From Acidihalobacter prosperus (GTDB taxonomy: Bacteria > Pseudomonadota > Gammaproteobacteria > DSM-5130 > Acidihalobacteraceae): a DNA stretch of 64,000 bases. The position numbers and the translations under genes were made by a program. Below are positions 1-8,292 of this stretch, in pieces. The notes under the pieces were generated by a model, which was not told where the DNA came from, did not search any database, and saw nothing but the letters and a program-made list of their open reading frames with translations. Positions within the stretch are counted from its first letter, which is position 1; each line of letters begins with the position of its first letter. Where the stretch lies: NCBI RefSeq assembly GCF_000754095.2, contig NZ_JQSG02000006.1:1047129-1111128 (forward strand). Reading direction: 5' to 3'.

Positions 1-1
1 G

Positions 2-1366
2 TCGACCATCCGGCAACCGGTGATGCTGTCGGCCGAGGTGCGCGAGCTGTCGACGGAGGCCAGCCTGGGACTGACGCTCTACCCCCTCGACGACGGCGAG
101 GCCGCCGACCTGCTGCGCCATGCGGACGAAGCCCTGTATGCCGCCAAGGCGGCAGGCCGTCACCGCTGGCACCTGTTCGATCGCGGTCTGGAAGTGGCCT
201 CGCGGCAGCGTTACCTGATTCACCATCGTCTGCCGGAGGCGATAGCGGACCGACATATCCTGTTTCACTATCAGCCGCAGATCGACCTCGAAACGGGGCA
301 GGTAGTCGGTGCCGAGGCGCTGGCGCGCTGGATGGACCCGGAGACCGGGGCCTGGAGCCCGGCGATCTTCATGCCCACGATCGAAGGCGATGCGCGACTG
401 GCGCGCGCGCTCGGCCGCCACGCACTGCTCGAAGCCGCGCGTGCGATCGCGCGCTGGCACGCCGACGAGCGCGGCTTGCGGCTGTCGGTGAACATCTGCG
501 CACGACATCTGCTGCATGGCGCCTTCATCGACGATCTGGACGAAGTGCTGACGCGCTATCCCGAGGCGTCGCATGCGCTGACGCTGGAGCTGACCGAAAC
601 CGCGGCGCTGACCGATCTCGATGCCAGCGCGGACGTGCTCGCCGACGTCCGCGCGCGCGGATTGCGGGTGGCGCTGGACGATTTCGGCAGCGGATACGCT
701 TCGCTGCAGTACGTGCGCCATCTGCCCCTGGACGAGATCAAGCTGGACCTGCAGTTCGTACAGGACATGGAGACGGATACCGAGGCCTTTGCGGTAGGCT
801 ACGCGGCTCTCGAGCTGGCCGACCTGCGCGGTGCGCAGGTCGTGGCCGAAGGCATCGAAGTCGAACGGACCGCACGTCTCTGGCGGCGCCTGGGCGGGCG
901 TCTCGCACAAGGGTATTTGTTCGCCCGCCCGATGGACGAGGCGGCTTGGCTGGCCTGGACCTCGCGTTTCGGCCGCGAAACCCGATTCCTGAGCATTCCT
1001 CGCTGGCGTCCGGCCATGTCGCACCTGCCGCTTTTGCAGGCATTGCCGCGTCACGCCGGTCTCAAGCGCCTGCTGCAGCGACCAGCGCCTCTCGGTAGCG
1101 CCGACGCGTACGATCATTTCACCCGCCTTCTGGATGCCTGGGATCACAGGGATTGCCCGTTGACGGCCTGGATCGAAGAGGCGGCTCGGCAGCCTGGCGT
1201 TTCGCTGAGCGTGCTGCGTGCGGCCCACGAGCAGCTGCATGCTTCGGCGCAGGACTGCCTGGCCAGGCATGCCTCGCCCGAGGAGCGTATGCCGCAGACC
1301 TGGGAGCGGTTCGTGCACGCACTCGACCAGGTGATCGGGCAAATGGACTTCAATCACGCTTCCTGA
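2..1366 (+). CDS. GGDEF-EAL protein, C-terminal part (5' end outside window)
   Basis: The reading frame is open from the first bases of the window, so this is the 3' part of a larger gene; the GTG at 20 is internal. The first ~55 residues match the end of a GGDEF domain (HADEALYAAKAAGRHRW). A complete EAL phosphodiesterase domain follows, with the EAL signature in GAEALARW, then LTLELTETAAL, LDDFGSGYASL, EIKLD and AEGIEVE, so c-di-GMP hydrolysis is plausible. After the EAL domain about 115 residues contain an H...C-P-L-T-A-W...H-x2-L-H pattern resembling a chemoreceptor zinc-binding (CZB) domain; this is inference. The protein would act in the cytoplasm or at the membrane; the missing N-terminus probably holds sensory domains. 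Confidence 0.9.
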   Translation, partial: STIRQPVMLSAEVRELSTEASLGLTLYPLDDGEAADLLRHADEALYAAKAAGRHRWHLFDRGLEVASRQRYLIHHRLPEAIADRHILFHYQPQIDLETGQVVGAEALARWMDPETGAWSPAIFMPTIEGDARLARALGRHALLEAARAIARWHADERGLRLSVNICARHLLHGAFIDDLDEVLTRYPEASHALTLELTETAALTDLDASADVLADVRARGLRVALDDFGSGYASLQYVRHLPLDEIKLDLQFVQDMETDTEAFAVGYAALELADLRGAQVVAEGIEVERTARLWRRLGGRLAQGYLFARPMDEAAWLAWTSRFGRETRFLSIPRWRPAMSHLPLLQALPRHAGLKRLLQRPAPLGSADAYDHFTRLLDAWDHRDCPLTAWIEEAARQPGVSLSVLRAAHEQLHASAQDCLARHASPEERMPQTWERFVHALDQVIGQMDFNHAS

Positions 1367-1503
1367 GCGGCGGTCGGGCAGCTGGTCCGATCATTGCTTG
1401 CATAACGCCATAATGCCGGCGTGACGATGCGCCGATGGCCCCCTGAGTCGCGCTCGGCATGCACGTTTATCGTGGACCGGTTTTTCCTTGGAGGGGCTCT
1501 GGC

Positions 1504-2094
1504 ATGAAGCAAAATGGTCGCTTGCGCGTGATGCTGTTCGACAAGTCGGCAGGGCGCGCGGCCATCCTGGAGCAGGCGCTCAAAGATCAGGGTTGCGAGG
1601 TTGTGGCCCGCCTGGGCGATGGTGACGACGTCTTCCGACGGGTGCAGGAACTGCAGCCGGACGTTGTCTTCGTGGATATGGACATCCCCGACCGCGATAC
1701 CCTCGAGTCCATGCGCCTGATCAATCGCGAAATTCCGCGCCCGGTGGTGATGTTCGCCAGCCAGAGCGACGGTGCGACTATCGAGGAAGCGGTGCGTGCC
1801 GGCGTCAGCGCGTACATCGTCGACGGCCTCAGCCCCAGCCGCCTCAAGCCGATCATGGAGGTGGCCATCGCCCGTTTTCGCGAGTTCCAGGCCCTGCGCA
1901 ACGAGCTTGAGCTGACGCGCAACAAACTGGCCGATCGGCGAGATATCGACAAGGCCAAGGGGGTGCTGATGCGCCAGAAGGGTCTGTCCGAAGAGGATGC
2001 CTACGCCGCCCTGCGCAAGCTTGCCATGGACCGCAACCAGAAGCTCGGCGACGTCGCGCGGATGCTGCTCGCCGCCGCCGAATTGCTTGGCTGA
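1504..2094 (+). CDS. nasT: Nitrate-responsive ANTAR antiterminator NasT
   Basis: 196 residues. A response-regulator receiver-like N-terminal domain (VMLFDKSAGR, VVFVDMDIPD) is followed by a C-terminal ANTAR RNA-binding domain (DKAKGVLMRQKGLSEEDAY...LRKLAMDRNQKL). In known systems NasT binds a double hexaloop hairpin in nascent leader RNA and prevents termination; NasS holds NasT inactive when nitrate is absent. The ATG at 1504 was chosen because GGAGGGG lies just upstream and the receiver domain starts a few residues later; an upstream ATG at 1459 lacks such a site. Two downstream leaders (about 2270-2376 and 4285-4388) have the expected targets, and nasS is at 4411. The receiver domain keeps acidic residues, but the family need not be phosphorylated. 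Confidence 0.93.
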   Translation: MKQNGRLRVMLFDKSAGRAAILEQALKDQGCEVVARLGDGDDVFRRVQELQPDVVFVDMDIPDRDTLESMRLINREIPRPVVMFASQSDGATIEEAVRAGVSAYIVDGLSPSRLKPIMEVAIARFREFQALRNELELTRNKLADRRDIDKAKGVLMRQKGLSEEDAYAALRKLAMDRNQKLGDVARMLLAAAELLG

Positions 2095-2109
2095 ACGCAC
2101 CACATCGGG

Positions 2110-2126
2110 GCGCGCATAGTGCGCGC
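2110..2126 (+). terminator. GC hairpin after nasT
   Basis: A 7-bp perfect stem (GCGCGCA / TGCGCGC) with a 3-nt loop starts 15 bases after the nasT stop. There is only a short T-stretch a few bases later (ATTTT), so it may be a weak terminator or an RNA-stabilising hairpin. Confidence 0.4.
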
Positions 2127-2270
2127 AGCACCATTTTCGAGCTTATCCGGCGTTTCCACGGAGACGTCAATGCGGGCGAAAAACCGCCCTTGATCCCGTG
2201 GTATGGCCCTGTAAAGCGGTTTTTCCCGTCTCTGGTACGGGTATTGCTTATCCCACCATCGAGCATGATC

Positions 2271-2316
2271 GGGCCAATGAAGGGCCGCTTGCTTCCAAGA
2301 GTCAACGCGGACTCTT
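2271..2316 (+). promoter_or_regulatory. ANTAR-type RNA leader upstream of narK
   Basis: The second hairpin is clear: AAGAGTC (2297-2303), loop AACGCG (2304-2309), GACTCTT (2310-2316). The six-base loop has A at position 1 and G at position 4, the pattern known for ANTAR target RNAs. A weaker first hairpin precedes it: GGCC at 2272-2275 pairs with 2283-2286 around AATGAAG, or a hexaloop AATGAA closed by CC/GG. Twelve bases downstream an intrinsic terminator begins, and narK follows. The inferred role is nitrate-dependent antitermination by NasT. Confidence 0.75.
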
Positions 2317-2327
2317 AAACCAAAGAC

Positions 2328-2376
2328 AACGGCGTCACCCTGATCGCAACTGCGGTCGTGGGCCGCCGTTTTTTTT
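2328..2376 (+). terminator. Leader terminator controlling narK
   Basis: AACGGCG (2328-2334) pairs with CGCCGTT (2364-2370) and is followed by an uninterrupted T-run to 2376. An inner stem GATCGC/GCGGTC strengthens the hairpin. It lies between the ANTAR hairpins and narK, with no open gene ending there, so it is best read as a regulated attenuator. Confidence 0.85.
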
Positions 2377-2555
2377 GTGCCGGGAAGACCGTTGGAGGCC
2401 GTGATGCGGGAGGCGGAAATGTATCGATGCGTGGCGCGAGGCTGGCGCCACCAGGCTGCCCGTCCGGTCAACAGGTTGATCAGACATGGCCATCGCTCGG
2501 ATGCCCCCTGGGACCAAGGCATGCGCCGAACCGACTTGAACGCTCTGGAGGATTG

Positions 2556-3878
2556 ATGAAAACGCACAAGGTGGAACAACTCGTCATCGCGACGGTGGGA
2601 TTTTTCTGGTGTTTCCTGATGTGGTTCTCGACGGCGGCTTTCAGCCCGAGTATCGCGAACCACTATAACCTCAGCCTGGCCGCACTCGGACTGCTCGCCA
2701 GCTCGGCCATCTGGATGGCACCCATCGGCCGCATCATCGCCGGTTGGGCGGCGGACCGCTTCGGTGCGCCGCGCACCTTCGCCTTCATTCTGGCCGTCTG
2801 CGGACTCGTCTCGATCGCCTCGGCCTACACCACGGACTACGACATCCTGTTCATCGAGCGGGTGATCGTGGCCATCGCGGGCGTGTCCTTCGTGGTCGGC
2901 ATCCAGCATGTGGCCCAGTGGTTCGAGCCGGGCGAAATCGGTACCGCCGAGGGCTTGTATGCCGGTACCGGCAACGTCGGCGCCGGCGTTGGCGCGCTGC
3001 TGCTGCCGCGTATCTTCGGGCTCGACTATCAGGCGGCCTTTTTGTGGCTGGGCGTGATCGCGCTGGTGATTGCGGCGTGGTATCTGCTGCGCGGCGAGGC
3101 CGCCAAGCATGACAAGGTGCGCGCCACCGCGCGCCAGTCCGCTGATCTGCGCGGCACGGTCTACGTCTGGACCCGCTACATCGCCATTGCCCTGATGCTG
3201 GCCTACGCCATGTCCTTCGGCCTCGAAATCGCGATGAACGCCTGGTTGCCGGGTTACTTCACGCGCGGCTTCCACGAGGCGCTGCTGGCGCTGGGCTTCA
3301 CGAGTATCGCCGGCGTGCAGATCGCGGCCGGCACCTTTGCGGCGGTGCAGTCCTTCACCGCATCGCTGTTCCGGCCATTTTCGGGGTTCATGTCCGACCT
3401 GTTCCAGCGCCGTGGCTGGACGCCGCTGCCGATGATCGCGCGCACGCTGCCCTATGCGCCGCGGCTGCACTGGCTGGCCATCTCGCTGCTGCTGATCACG
3501 TTGTCCATGGTGGCGCTGACGGTCGCAGGCCTGATGAATTCGCTGCCCCTGTCGGTGATGGTGCTGGTCGCCTTCGGCGTGTTCGTGAGCTTCGGTACCG
3601 GCGGTACCTTTGCACTCGTGCCGCTGCTGTTCCCGAATCGCCCCGGCGTCGCCGCGGGCTTCATCGGCGGCGTTTCGACCGCAGGCGGCATCGTCTACCC
3701 ACTGGTATTCGCCCACACCGCGAATATCCACATGGGTTACCTCTATATCGCGCTGTTCATGTTCATCCCGTTCACCCTGTTCTACTTCTGGGCGGCGCGC
3801 TACGAGCATCACCCCGAGGATCACGGGATCGGCGACGGCCTGCTCGGCCGTCCGAAACCGGTGGCTGACAAGGCCTGA
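2556..3878 (+). CDS. narK: NarK/NrtP-type nitrate-nitrite MFS transporter
   Basis: 440-residue major facilitator with about 12 predicted membrane segments. It carries both nitrate-porter signatures: AGTGNVGAGVG in the first half (around residue 135) and FGTGGTF...GFIGGVSTAGG in the second. It should import nitrate, or exchange nitrate and nitrite, across the inner membrane. The ATG at 2556 has GGAGG five bases upstream. The gene follows a NasT-type leader and terminator and is followed by a 50-residue membrane protein, probably on the same transcript. The enzymes that use its substrate are encoded from 5816 onward. Assignment within the NarK/NrtP/NasA porter group is by motif only. Confidence 0.9.
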   Translation: MKTHKVEQLVIATVGFFWCFLMWFSTAAFSPSIANHYNLSLAALGLLASSAIWMAPIGRIIAGWAADRFGAPRTFAFILAVCGLVSIASAYTTDYDILFIERVIVAIAGVSFVVGIQHVAQWFEPGEIGTAEGLYAGTGNVGAGVGALLLPRIFGLDYQAAFLWLGVIALVIAAWYLLRGEAAKHDKVRATARQSADLRGTVYVWTRYIAIALMLAYAMSFGLEIAMNAWLPGYFTRGFHEALLALGFTSIAGVQIAAGTFAAVQSFTASLFRPFSGFMSDLFQRRGWTPLPMIARTLPYAPRLHWLAISLLLITLSMVALTVAGLMNSLPLSVMVLVAFGVFVSFGTGGTFALVPLLFPNRPGVAAGFIGGVSTAGGIVYPLVFAHTANIHMGYLYIALFMFIPFTLFYFWAARYEHHPEDHGIGDGLLGRPKPVADKA

Positions 3879-3970
3879 GGCCGCGCGTGCCGGAGCGGGA
3901 TCATGCTCCGGCGCGCCGCCACCTCCTTGCCGACAGCGAACCCATGCCTTCCATCGATTGGAGATCACTC

Positions 3971-4123
3971 ATGCAAAACAACGAACAGCAGACGCCACAC
4001 GAACCTTGGTACAAATACGGCGTGGCCTTCATTTTCCTGGAAATGTTCATCGCCATCGCGGTCAGCGTGTACTCGCTCTATATGGCCTTCAACGGTCTGG
4101 GCGGCTTCCCGGGCAAGCACTGA
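3971..4123 (+). CDS. 50-residue single-pass membrane protein
   Basis: The ATG at 3971 opens a 50-residue frame. A short polar N-terminus (MQNNEQQTPHEPWYKYG) is followed by one hydrophobic segment of about 22 residues (VAFIFLEMFIAIAVSVYSLYM) and a short tail ending in FPGKH. It lies 92 bases after narK and just before a strong hairpin at 4129-4163, so it is probably the last gene of the narK transcript. I do not recognise a named family. By position it could be an accessory subunit of the transporter; that is inference. Confidence 0.65.
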   Translation: MQNNEQQTPHEPWYKYGVAFIFLEMFIAIAVSVYSLYMAFNGLGGFPGKH

Positions 4124-4128
4124 AGGAA

Positions 4129-4163
4129 CAGCCGGGCGCCGGAATGGTGCCGACGCCCGGCTG
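4129..4163 (+). terminator. Terminator-like hairpin after the small membrane gene
   Basis: A perfect 10-bp stem, CAGCCGGGCG (4129-4138) and CGCCCGGCTG (4154-4163), starts 6 bases after the stop codon. There is no long T-run, so it may end or stabilise the narK transcript. Confidence 0.6.
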
Positions 4164-4284
4164 TTGCACCAAACAGGTGCGCGAATGGCGGGTGTGGGCG
4201 TGTGCAGCCCAGGCAAATGGATGTCGGGAGCTTGGCACGCGATGTGCTTGGCTCACACCGACAGCACGAAAAGACCGGGATGGC

Positions 4285-4315
4285 GCCCAATGGCGGGCTA
4301 CCGACCCGGATCGGT
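4285..4315 (+). promoter_or_regulatory. ANTAR-type RNA leader upstream of nasS-nirBD-nasA
   Basis: The first hairpin is GCCC (4285-4288), loop AATGGC (4289-4294), GGGC (4295-4298). The hexaloop has A1 and G4 as in ANTAR targets. The second is ACCGA (4300-4304), loop CCCGGA (4305-4310), TCGGT (4311-4315), with G4 but not A1. A terminator starts 20 bases later. The layout parallels the narK leader, which supports a common NasT control. Confidence 0.65.
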
Positions 4316-4335
4316 GAAATCGATCGAATTTCGAC

Positions 4336-4388
4336 AAAGGCGTCGTGACGTTCATGCGTGGCATGAAGCGGAGCGGCGCCTTTTTTTT
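4336..4388 (+). terminator. Leader terminator controlling nasS-nirB-nirD-nasA-cysG
   Basis: AAAGGCG (4336-4342) pairs with CGCCTTT (4377-4383), and the T-run continues to 4388. An inner perfect hairpin TTCATGC-GTG-GCATGAA sits inside. It precedes the nasS start at 4411 and follows the ANTAR hairpins, so it is probably a nitrate-controlled attenuator. Confidence 0.85.
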
Positions 4389-4410
4389 GGCCGGAATGGA
4401 GCGGTTTGGC

Positions 4411-5799
4411 ATGGTGGATAGCAGCGCAGGCGGACGTACCAGGCTGAGTCTCGGCAAGCGGCCGGGAGACGAGCTGGAACAGCGCGAGTTGACCCTGGGC
4501 TTCGTGCCGCTGACCGACTGCGCGCCGCTGGTGGTCGCGCGCGAATTGGGCCTGTTCGCCGACGAGCACCTGGACGTGACGCTGTCGCGCGAGCCTTCCT
4601 GGGCGAATATCCGCGACAAGGTCATGATGGGCGCGCTCGACGGCGCGCAGATGCTGGCGGGCATGCCGGTGGCGAGCCAGCTCGGCATCACCGCGGTCAG
4701 GCGTCCGTTGATCGCGGCCCTGAGCCTGGGGCTGTCGGGCAACGCGATCACGGTGTCGCGGCGTCTGTTCGCCCGCCTGCGCGAGCAGGACGAGGCGGCG
4801 CTGGCACGGCGCCCGTGCACGGCGGACAGTCTGTGCGCGCTGATCGATGCCGACCGCCAGGCCGGGCGGCCGCCGTTGACCTTTGCGGTGGTGTATCCCG
4901 TCTCCAGCCACAATTACGAGCTGCGTTACTGGCTTGCCGCCGCGGGGATCGATCCGGACCGCGACGTGCGGATCGTGGTGATCCCGCCCCCGCAGATGGT
5001 GGCCCGCCTGCGGGCCGGCGAAATCGACGGTTTCTGCGTCGGCGAGCCCTGGAACAGCGTGGCGGTGCAGGGCGGGCATGGCCATATCCTGATGACCAGC
5101 GACCAGCTCTGGCGGCACAAGCCGGAAAAGGTGCTGGGCGTCACCCAGGAATGGGCGGAGCGTCATCCGCTCACCCTGCGTGCACTGGTGCGCGCCCTGA
5201 TGCGCGCCGGGCAGTGGCTGGACGATCCCGCGCATCGGGAGCAGGCGGCCCGGCTGCTGGCGCGTTCGGAATACATCGGCGTCAAGGAGGCGTCGCTCCG
5301 CCTGCCGTTGGGCGAGCAGTTGGTCTACGACCCCGGTACGCCAGCGGTGGCGCATCCGGATTTCAACGTTTTTCAGCGTCATGCCGCGATGTTCCCCTGG
5401 CGTTCGCACGCTCTGTGGTTCATCACCCAGCTCTATCGCTGGGGGCAGGTCGATACGGCGCACGACATGGCCGCCGTGGCCGCGGCCGCGTATCGCCCGG
5501 AGTATTACCGCGAGGCCGCCGAAGCCCTGGGCTGGACCTATCCCAGGATCGACTACAAGCCCGAGGGCCTGCACGCAGGCGACTGGCAGCTCGCACAGGC
5601 GATGCCGGAGCCGCTGTCCATGGGCGCCGACGTCTTTTTCGACGGCGGGCGCTTCGACCCTCACGACCCCGTGGGGTACCTCGAGTCGTTCGCGGTCGCC
5701 GCGCCCAGGGTCACGCTGGAAACCCTTCGTCACATGAACCAATCGCGTCCGTCGTCTGCCGCCCATGCGCTCGGCAAGGCTGGCGACGGCACATCCTGA
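4411..5799 (+). CDS. nasS: NasS-like cytoplasmic nitrate sensor (NrtA/CmpA fold)
   Basis: 462 residues of the NrtA/CmpA nitrate-binding family (LTLGFVPLTDCAPLVVARELGLF, GALDGAQMLAGMP, GEPWNSVAVQ). No signal peptide or lipobox is seen, and no ABC permease or ATPase is nearby. Together with nasT at 1504 this fits NasS, the cytoplasmic sensor that sequesters NasT without nitrate, rather than a transport protein. The ATG at 4411 is preferred because it lies after the leader terminator and has GGAG about 10 bases upstream; starts at 4345 or 4396 would place coding sequence in or next to the attenuator. Because nasS lies downstream of its own NasT-type leader, it would be induced together with the pathway, giving feedback (inference). 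Confidence 0.82.
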   Translation: MVDSSAGGRTRLSLGKRPGDELEQRELTLGFVPLTDCAPLVVARELGLFADEHLDVTLSREPSWANIRDKVMMGALDGAQMLAGMPVASQLGITAVRRPLIAALSLGLSGNAITVSRRLFARLREQDEAALARRPCTADSLCALIDADRQAGRPPLTFAVVYPVSSHNYELRYWLAAAGIDPDRDVRIVVIPPPQMVARLRAGEIDGFCVGEPWNSVAVQGGHGHILMTSDQLWRHKPEKVLGVTQEWAERHPLTLRALVRALMRAGQWLDDPAHREQAARLLARSEYIGVKEASLRLPLGEQLVYDPGTPAVAHPDFNVFQRHAAMFPWRSHALWFITQLYRWGQVDTAHDMAAVAAAAYRPEYYREAAEALGWTYPRIDYKPEGLHAGDWQLAQAMPEPLSMGADVFFDGGRFDPHDPVGYLESFAVAAPRVTLETLRHMNQSRPSSAAHALGKAGDGTS

Positions 5800-5815
5800 T
5801 TTGGGAGATCACGCA

Positions 5816-8263
5816 ATGACTGGCAGGCAGAAACTGGTATTGGTGGGCAATGGCATGGCGGGGGTGCGGACCCTCGAGGAGCTGCTCAAGCTCGCGCCGG
5901 ACATGTACGACATCACCGTGTTCGGCGACGAACCCTACGGCAATTACAATCGCATCATGCTGTCGCCGGTGCTGGCCGGCGAGAAAACGGTCGACGACAT
6001 CATCCTCAACGACGACGCCTGGTATGCCGACAACGGCATTACTCTGCACAAGGGCAAGCGGGTGACGCGCATCGATCGCGTGCGCCGCTGCGCGATCACC
6101 GACGACGGCACCGAGGCGCCCTATGACCGCCTGATCCTCGCGACGGGCTCCAAGCCCTTTATCATTCCGGTGCCCGGCCACGACAAGCAGGGTGTGATCG
6201 CCTTCCGCGACATCCACGACGTCGACACCATGCTGGCCTCCTCGCGCACGGGCCGTCGCGCGGTGGTGATCGGCGGCGGACTGCTCGGCCTCGAGGCCGC
6301 CAACGGCCTGATGAAGCAGGGCATGGAGGTCACGGTCGTGCACCTGCTCGGCACGCTCATGGAGCGCCAGCTCGATCAGGTCGCCGCGGATCTGCTGATG
6401 CGTTCGCTGCAGGAGCGCGGCATGCAGTTCCGCCTGCAGGCGCAGACCACCGAGGTGCTCGGTGACGATCGCGTCACCGGCGTGCGTTTCCAGGACGGCA
6501 GCGAGCTGCCGGCCGATCTCGTGGTGATGGCGGTGGGCATCCGGCCGAACATCGAGCTGGCGCAGCAGTCGGGGCTCTATTGCGAACGCGGCATCCTGGT
6601 CAACGACACTCTGCAGACCTTCGATCCGAGCATCTACGCGGTCGGCGAGTGCGTGCAGCATCGCGGCAGCGTTTATGGCCTGGTCGCGCCACTGTTCGAG
6701 CAGGCCAAGGTGTGCGCCAATCATCTGGCCGAATACGGCATCGCCAAGTACGGCGGTTCGATGACCTCGACCAAGCTCAAGGTCACCGGCATCGACCTGT
6801 TCTCCGCCGGCGATTTCAACGGCGACGAACACAGCGAGGAAATGGTGCTGCAGGACGCCGCGCGCGGCGTCTACAAGAAGCTCGTGATCCGCGACAACCG
6901 CATCAAGGGTGCAGTGATGTATGGCGACACGCTCGACGGCGCCTGGTACTTCCAGCTGATGCGCGACGAAGCCGACATCACGGACCTGCGCGAGCACCTG
7001 CTGTTCGGCCAGGCCCATATCGGCGATGCCGGTCACGGCGACGAGGCCTCGCGGATCGCGGCGCTGCCCGACAATGCCGAGATCTGCGGCTGCAACGGCG
7101 TCTGCAAGGGCGAGATCGTGCAGGCCATCACCAGCAAGAAGCTGTTCACCCTGGAAGACGTGCGGGCGCACACCAAGGCGAGCAATTCCTGCGGCTCATG
7201 CACCGGTCTCGTGGAATCCCTGCTCGCCAACACGCTGGGCGGCGACTATTCGCAGACGCCGTCGAAAAAATCCCTTTGCCCCTGTACCGAACACACCCAT
7301 GACGAGGTGCGAGAGGCCATCCGCACGCGCGAGCTCAAGACCCTGCCGGCGGTGTTCGAGGCCATGGAATGGTCGACTCCGGACGGCTGCCACGTCTGCC
7401 GTCCCGCGCTCAACTACTACCTGCTGATGAACTGGCCCGGTGAGTACGAGGACGACGGCCGCGCGCGCTTCATCAACGAGCGCGTGCACGCCAACATCCA
7501 GAAGGACGGCACCTATTCGGTGGTGCCGCGCATCTGGGGCGGCGTGACCACGCCCGCCGAGCTGCGTGCCATCGCCGAGGTGGCGGAAAAATACCAGGTG
7601 CCGACCGTCAAGATCACCGGCGGGCAGCGTATCGACCTGCTCGGTGTCAAGAAGGGTGACCTGCCGGCCATGTGGGGCGATCTGTCGCGCGCCGGCTTCG
7701 TTTCCGGCCATGCCTACGGCAAGGCCCTGCGTACGGTCAAGACCTGCGTCGGCTCCGAATGGTGCCGTTTCGGCACCCAGGATTCCACCGGGCTTGGCAT
7801 CCAGCTCGAAAAACTGACCTGGGGTACCTGGACGCCGCACAAATTCAAGATCGGCGTGTCGGGCTGCCCGCGCAACTGCGCCGAGGCCACGATCAAGGAT
7901 CTGGGCGTGGTGTGCGTGGATTCGGGTTACGAACTCCACGTCGGCGGCAACGGTGGCGTCAAGGTGCGGGCTACGGATTTCCTGTGCAAGGTCGGCAGCG
8001 AGGCCGAGGTGCTCGAATACGCCGCCGCCTTCGTCCAGTACTACCGCGAGACCGCGCGCTATCTCGAGCGCACCGCGCCCTGGATCGAACGCGTCGGCCT
8101 GAGCCTGGTGAAACAGAAGGTGGTCGAGGACGAGGTCGGCCGCAAGGCGCTGGCGAAGCGCTTCGCGGAGTCGCAGGCCTATGCGCAGCACGATCCCTGG
8201 CTGGAACGTGCCGAGGGCGCGGACGCCGGCGAATACCGCCCGCTCAACCGCATCAGCGCCTGA
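5816..8263 (+). CDS. nirB: Assimilatory nitrite reductase [NAD(P)H], large subunit
   Basis: 815 residues, normal length for NirB. Order of parts: FAD/NAD(P)H pyridine nucleotide-disulphide oxidoreductase domain (LVLVGNGMAGVRTLEELL, GGGLLGLEAANGLM), then BFD-like [2Fe-2S] domains (CGCNGVCKG...CGSCTG), then a nitrite/sulphite reductase half with the siroheme-[4Fe-4S] cysteines CVGSEWC and CPRNC. It reduces nitrite to ammonium in the cytoplasm with electrons from NAD(P)H. GGGAG precedes the ATG at 5816, 16 bases after the nasS stop. nirD, nasA and cysG (siroheme synthesis) follow closely, so this is one operon behind the leader at 4285-4388. Confidence 0.97.
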   Translation: MTGRQKLVLVGNGMAGVRTLEELLKLAPDMYDITVFGDEPYGNYNRIMLSPVLAGEKTVDDIILNDDAWYADNGITLHKGKRVTRIDRVRRCAITDDGTEAPYDRLILATGSKPFIIPVPGHDKQGVIAFRDIHDVDTMLASSRTGRRAVVIGGGLLGLEAANGLMKQGMEVTVVHLLGTLMERQLDQVAADLLMRSLQERGMQFRLQAQTTEVLGDDRVTGVRFQDGSELPADLVVMAVGIRPNIELAQQSGLYCERGILVNDTLQTFDPSIYAVGECVQHRGSVYGLVAPLFEQAKVCANHLAEYGIAKYGGSMTSTKLKVTGIDLFSAGDFNGDEHSEEMVLQDAARGVYKKLVIRDNRIKGAVMYGDTLDGAWYFQLMRDEADITDLREHLLFGQAHIGDAGHGDEASRIAALPDNAEICGCNGVCKGEIVQAITSKKLFTLEDVRAHTKASNSCGSCTGLVESLLANTLGGDYSQTPSKKSLCPCTEHTHDEVREAIRTRELKTLPAVFEAMEWSTPDGCHVCRPALNYYLLMNWPGEYEDDGRARFINERVHANIQKDGTYSVVPRIWGGVTTPAELRAIAEVAEKYQVPTVKITGGQRIDLLGVKKGDLPAMWGDLSRAGFVSGHAYGKALRTVKTCVGSEWCRFGTQDSTGLGIQLEKLTWGTWTPHKFKIGVSGCPRNCAEATIKDLGVVCVDSGYELHVGGNGGVKVRATDFLCKVGSEAEVLEYAAAFVQYYRETARYLERTAPWIERVGLSLVKQKVVEDEVGRKALAKRFAESQAYAQHDPWLERAEGADAGEYRPLNRISA

Positions 8264-8292
8264 CGGCCGCCTCACAACGACGGAGTGAACCG

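Noticed and set aside
2001..3968. Long minus-strand open frame opposite narK
   Set aside because: Low-complexity His/Gln/Arg-rich translation without family motifs; it mirrors the codon pattern of narK on the plus strand.
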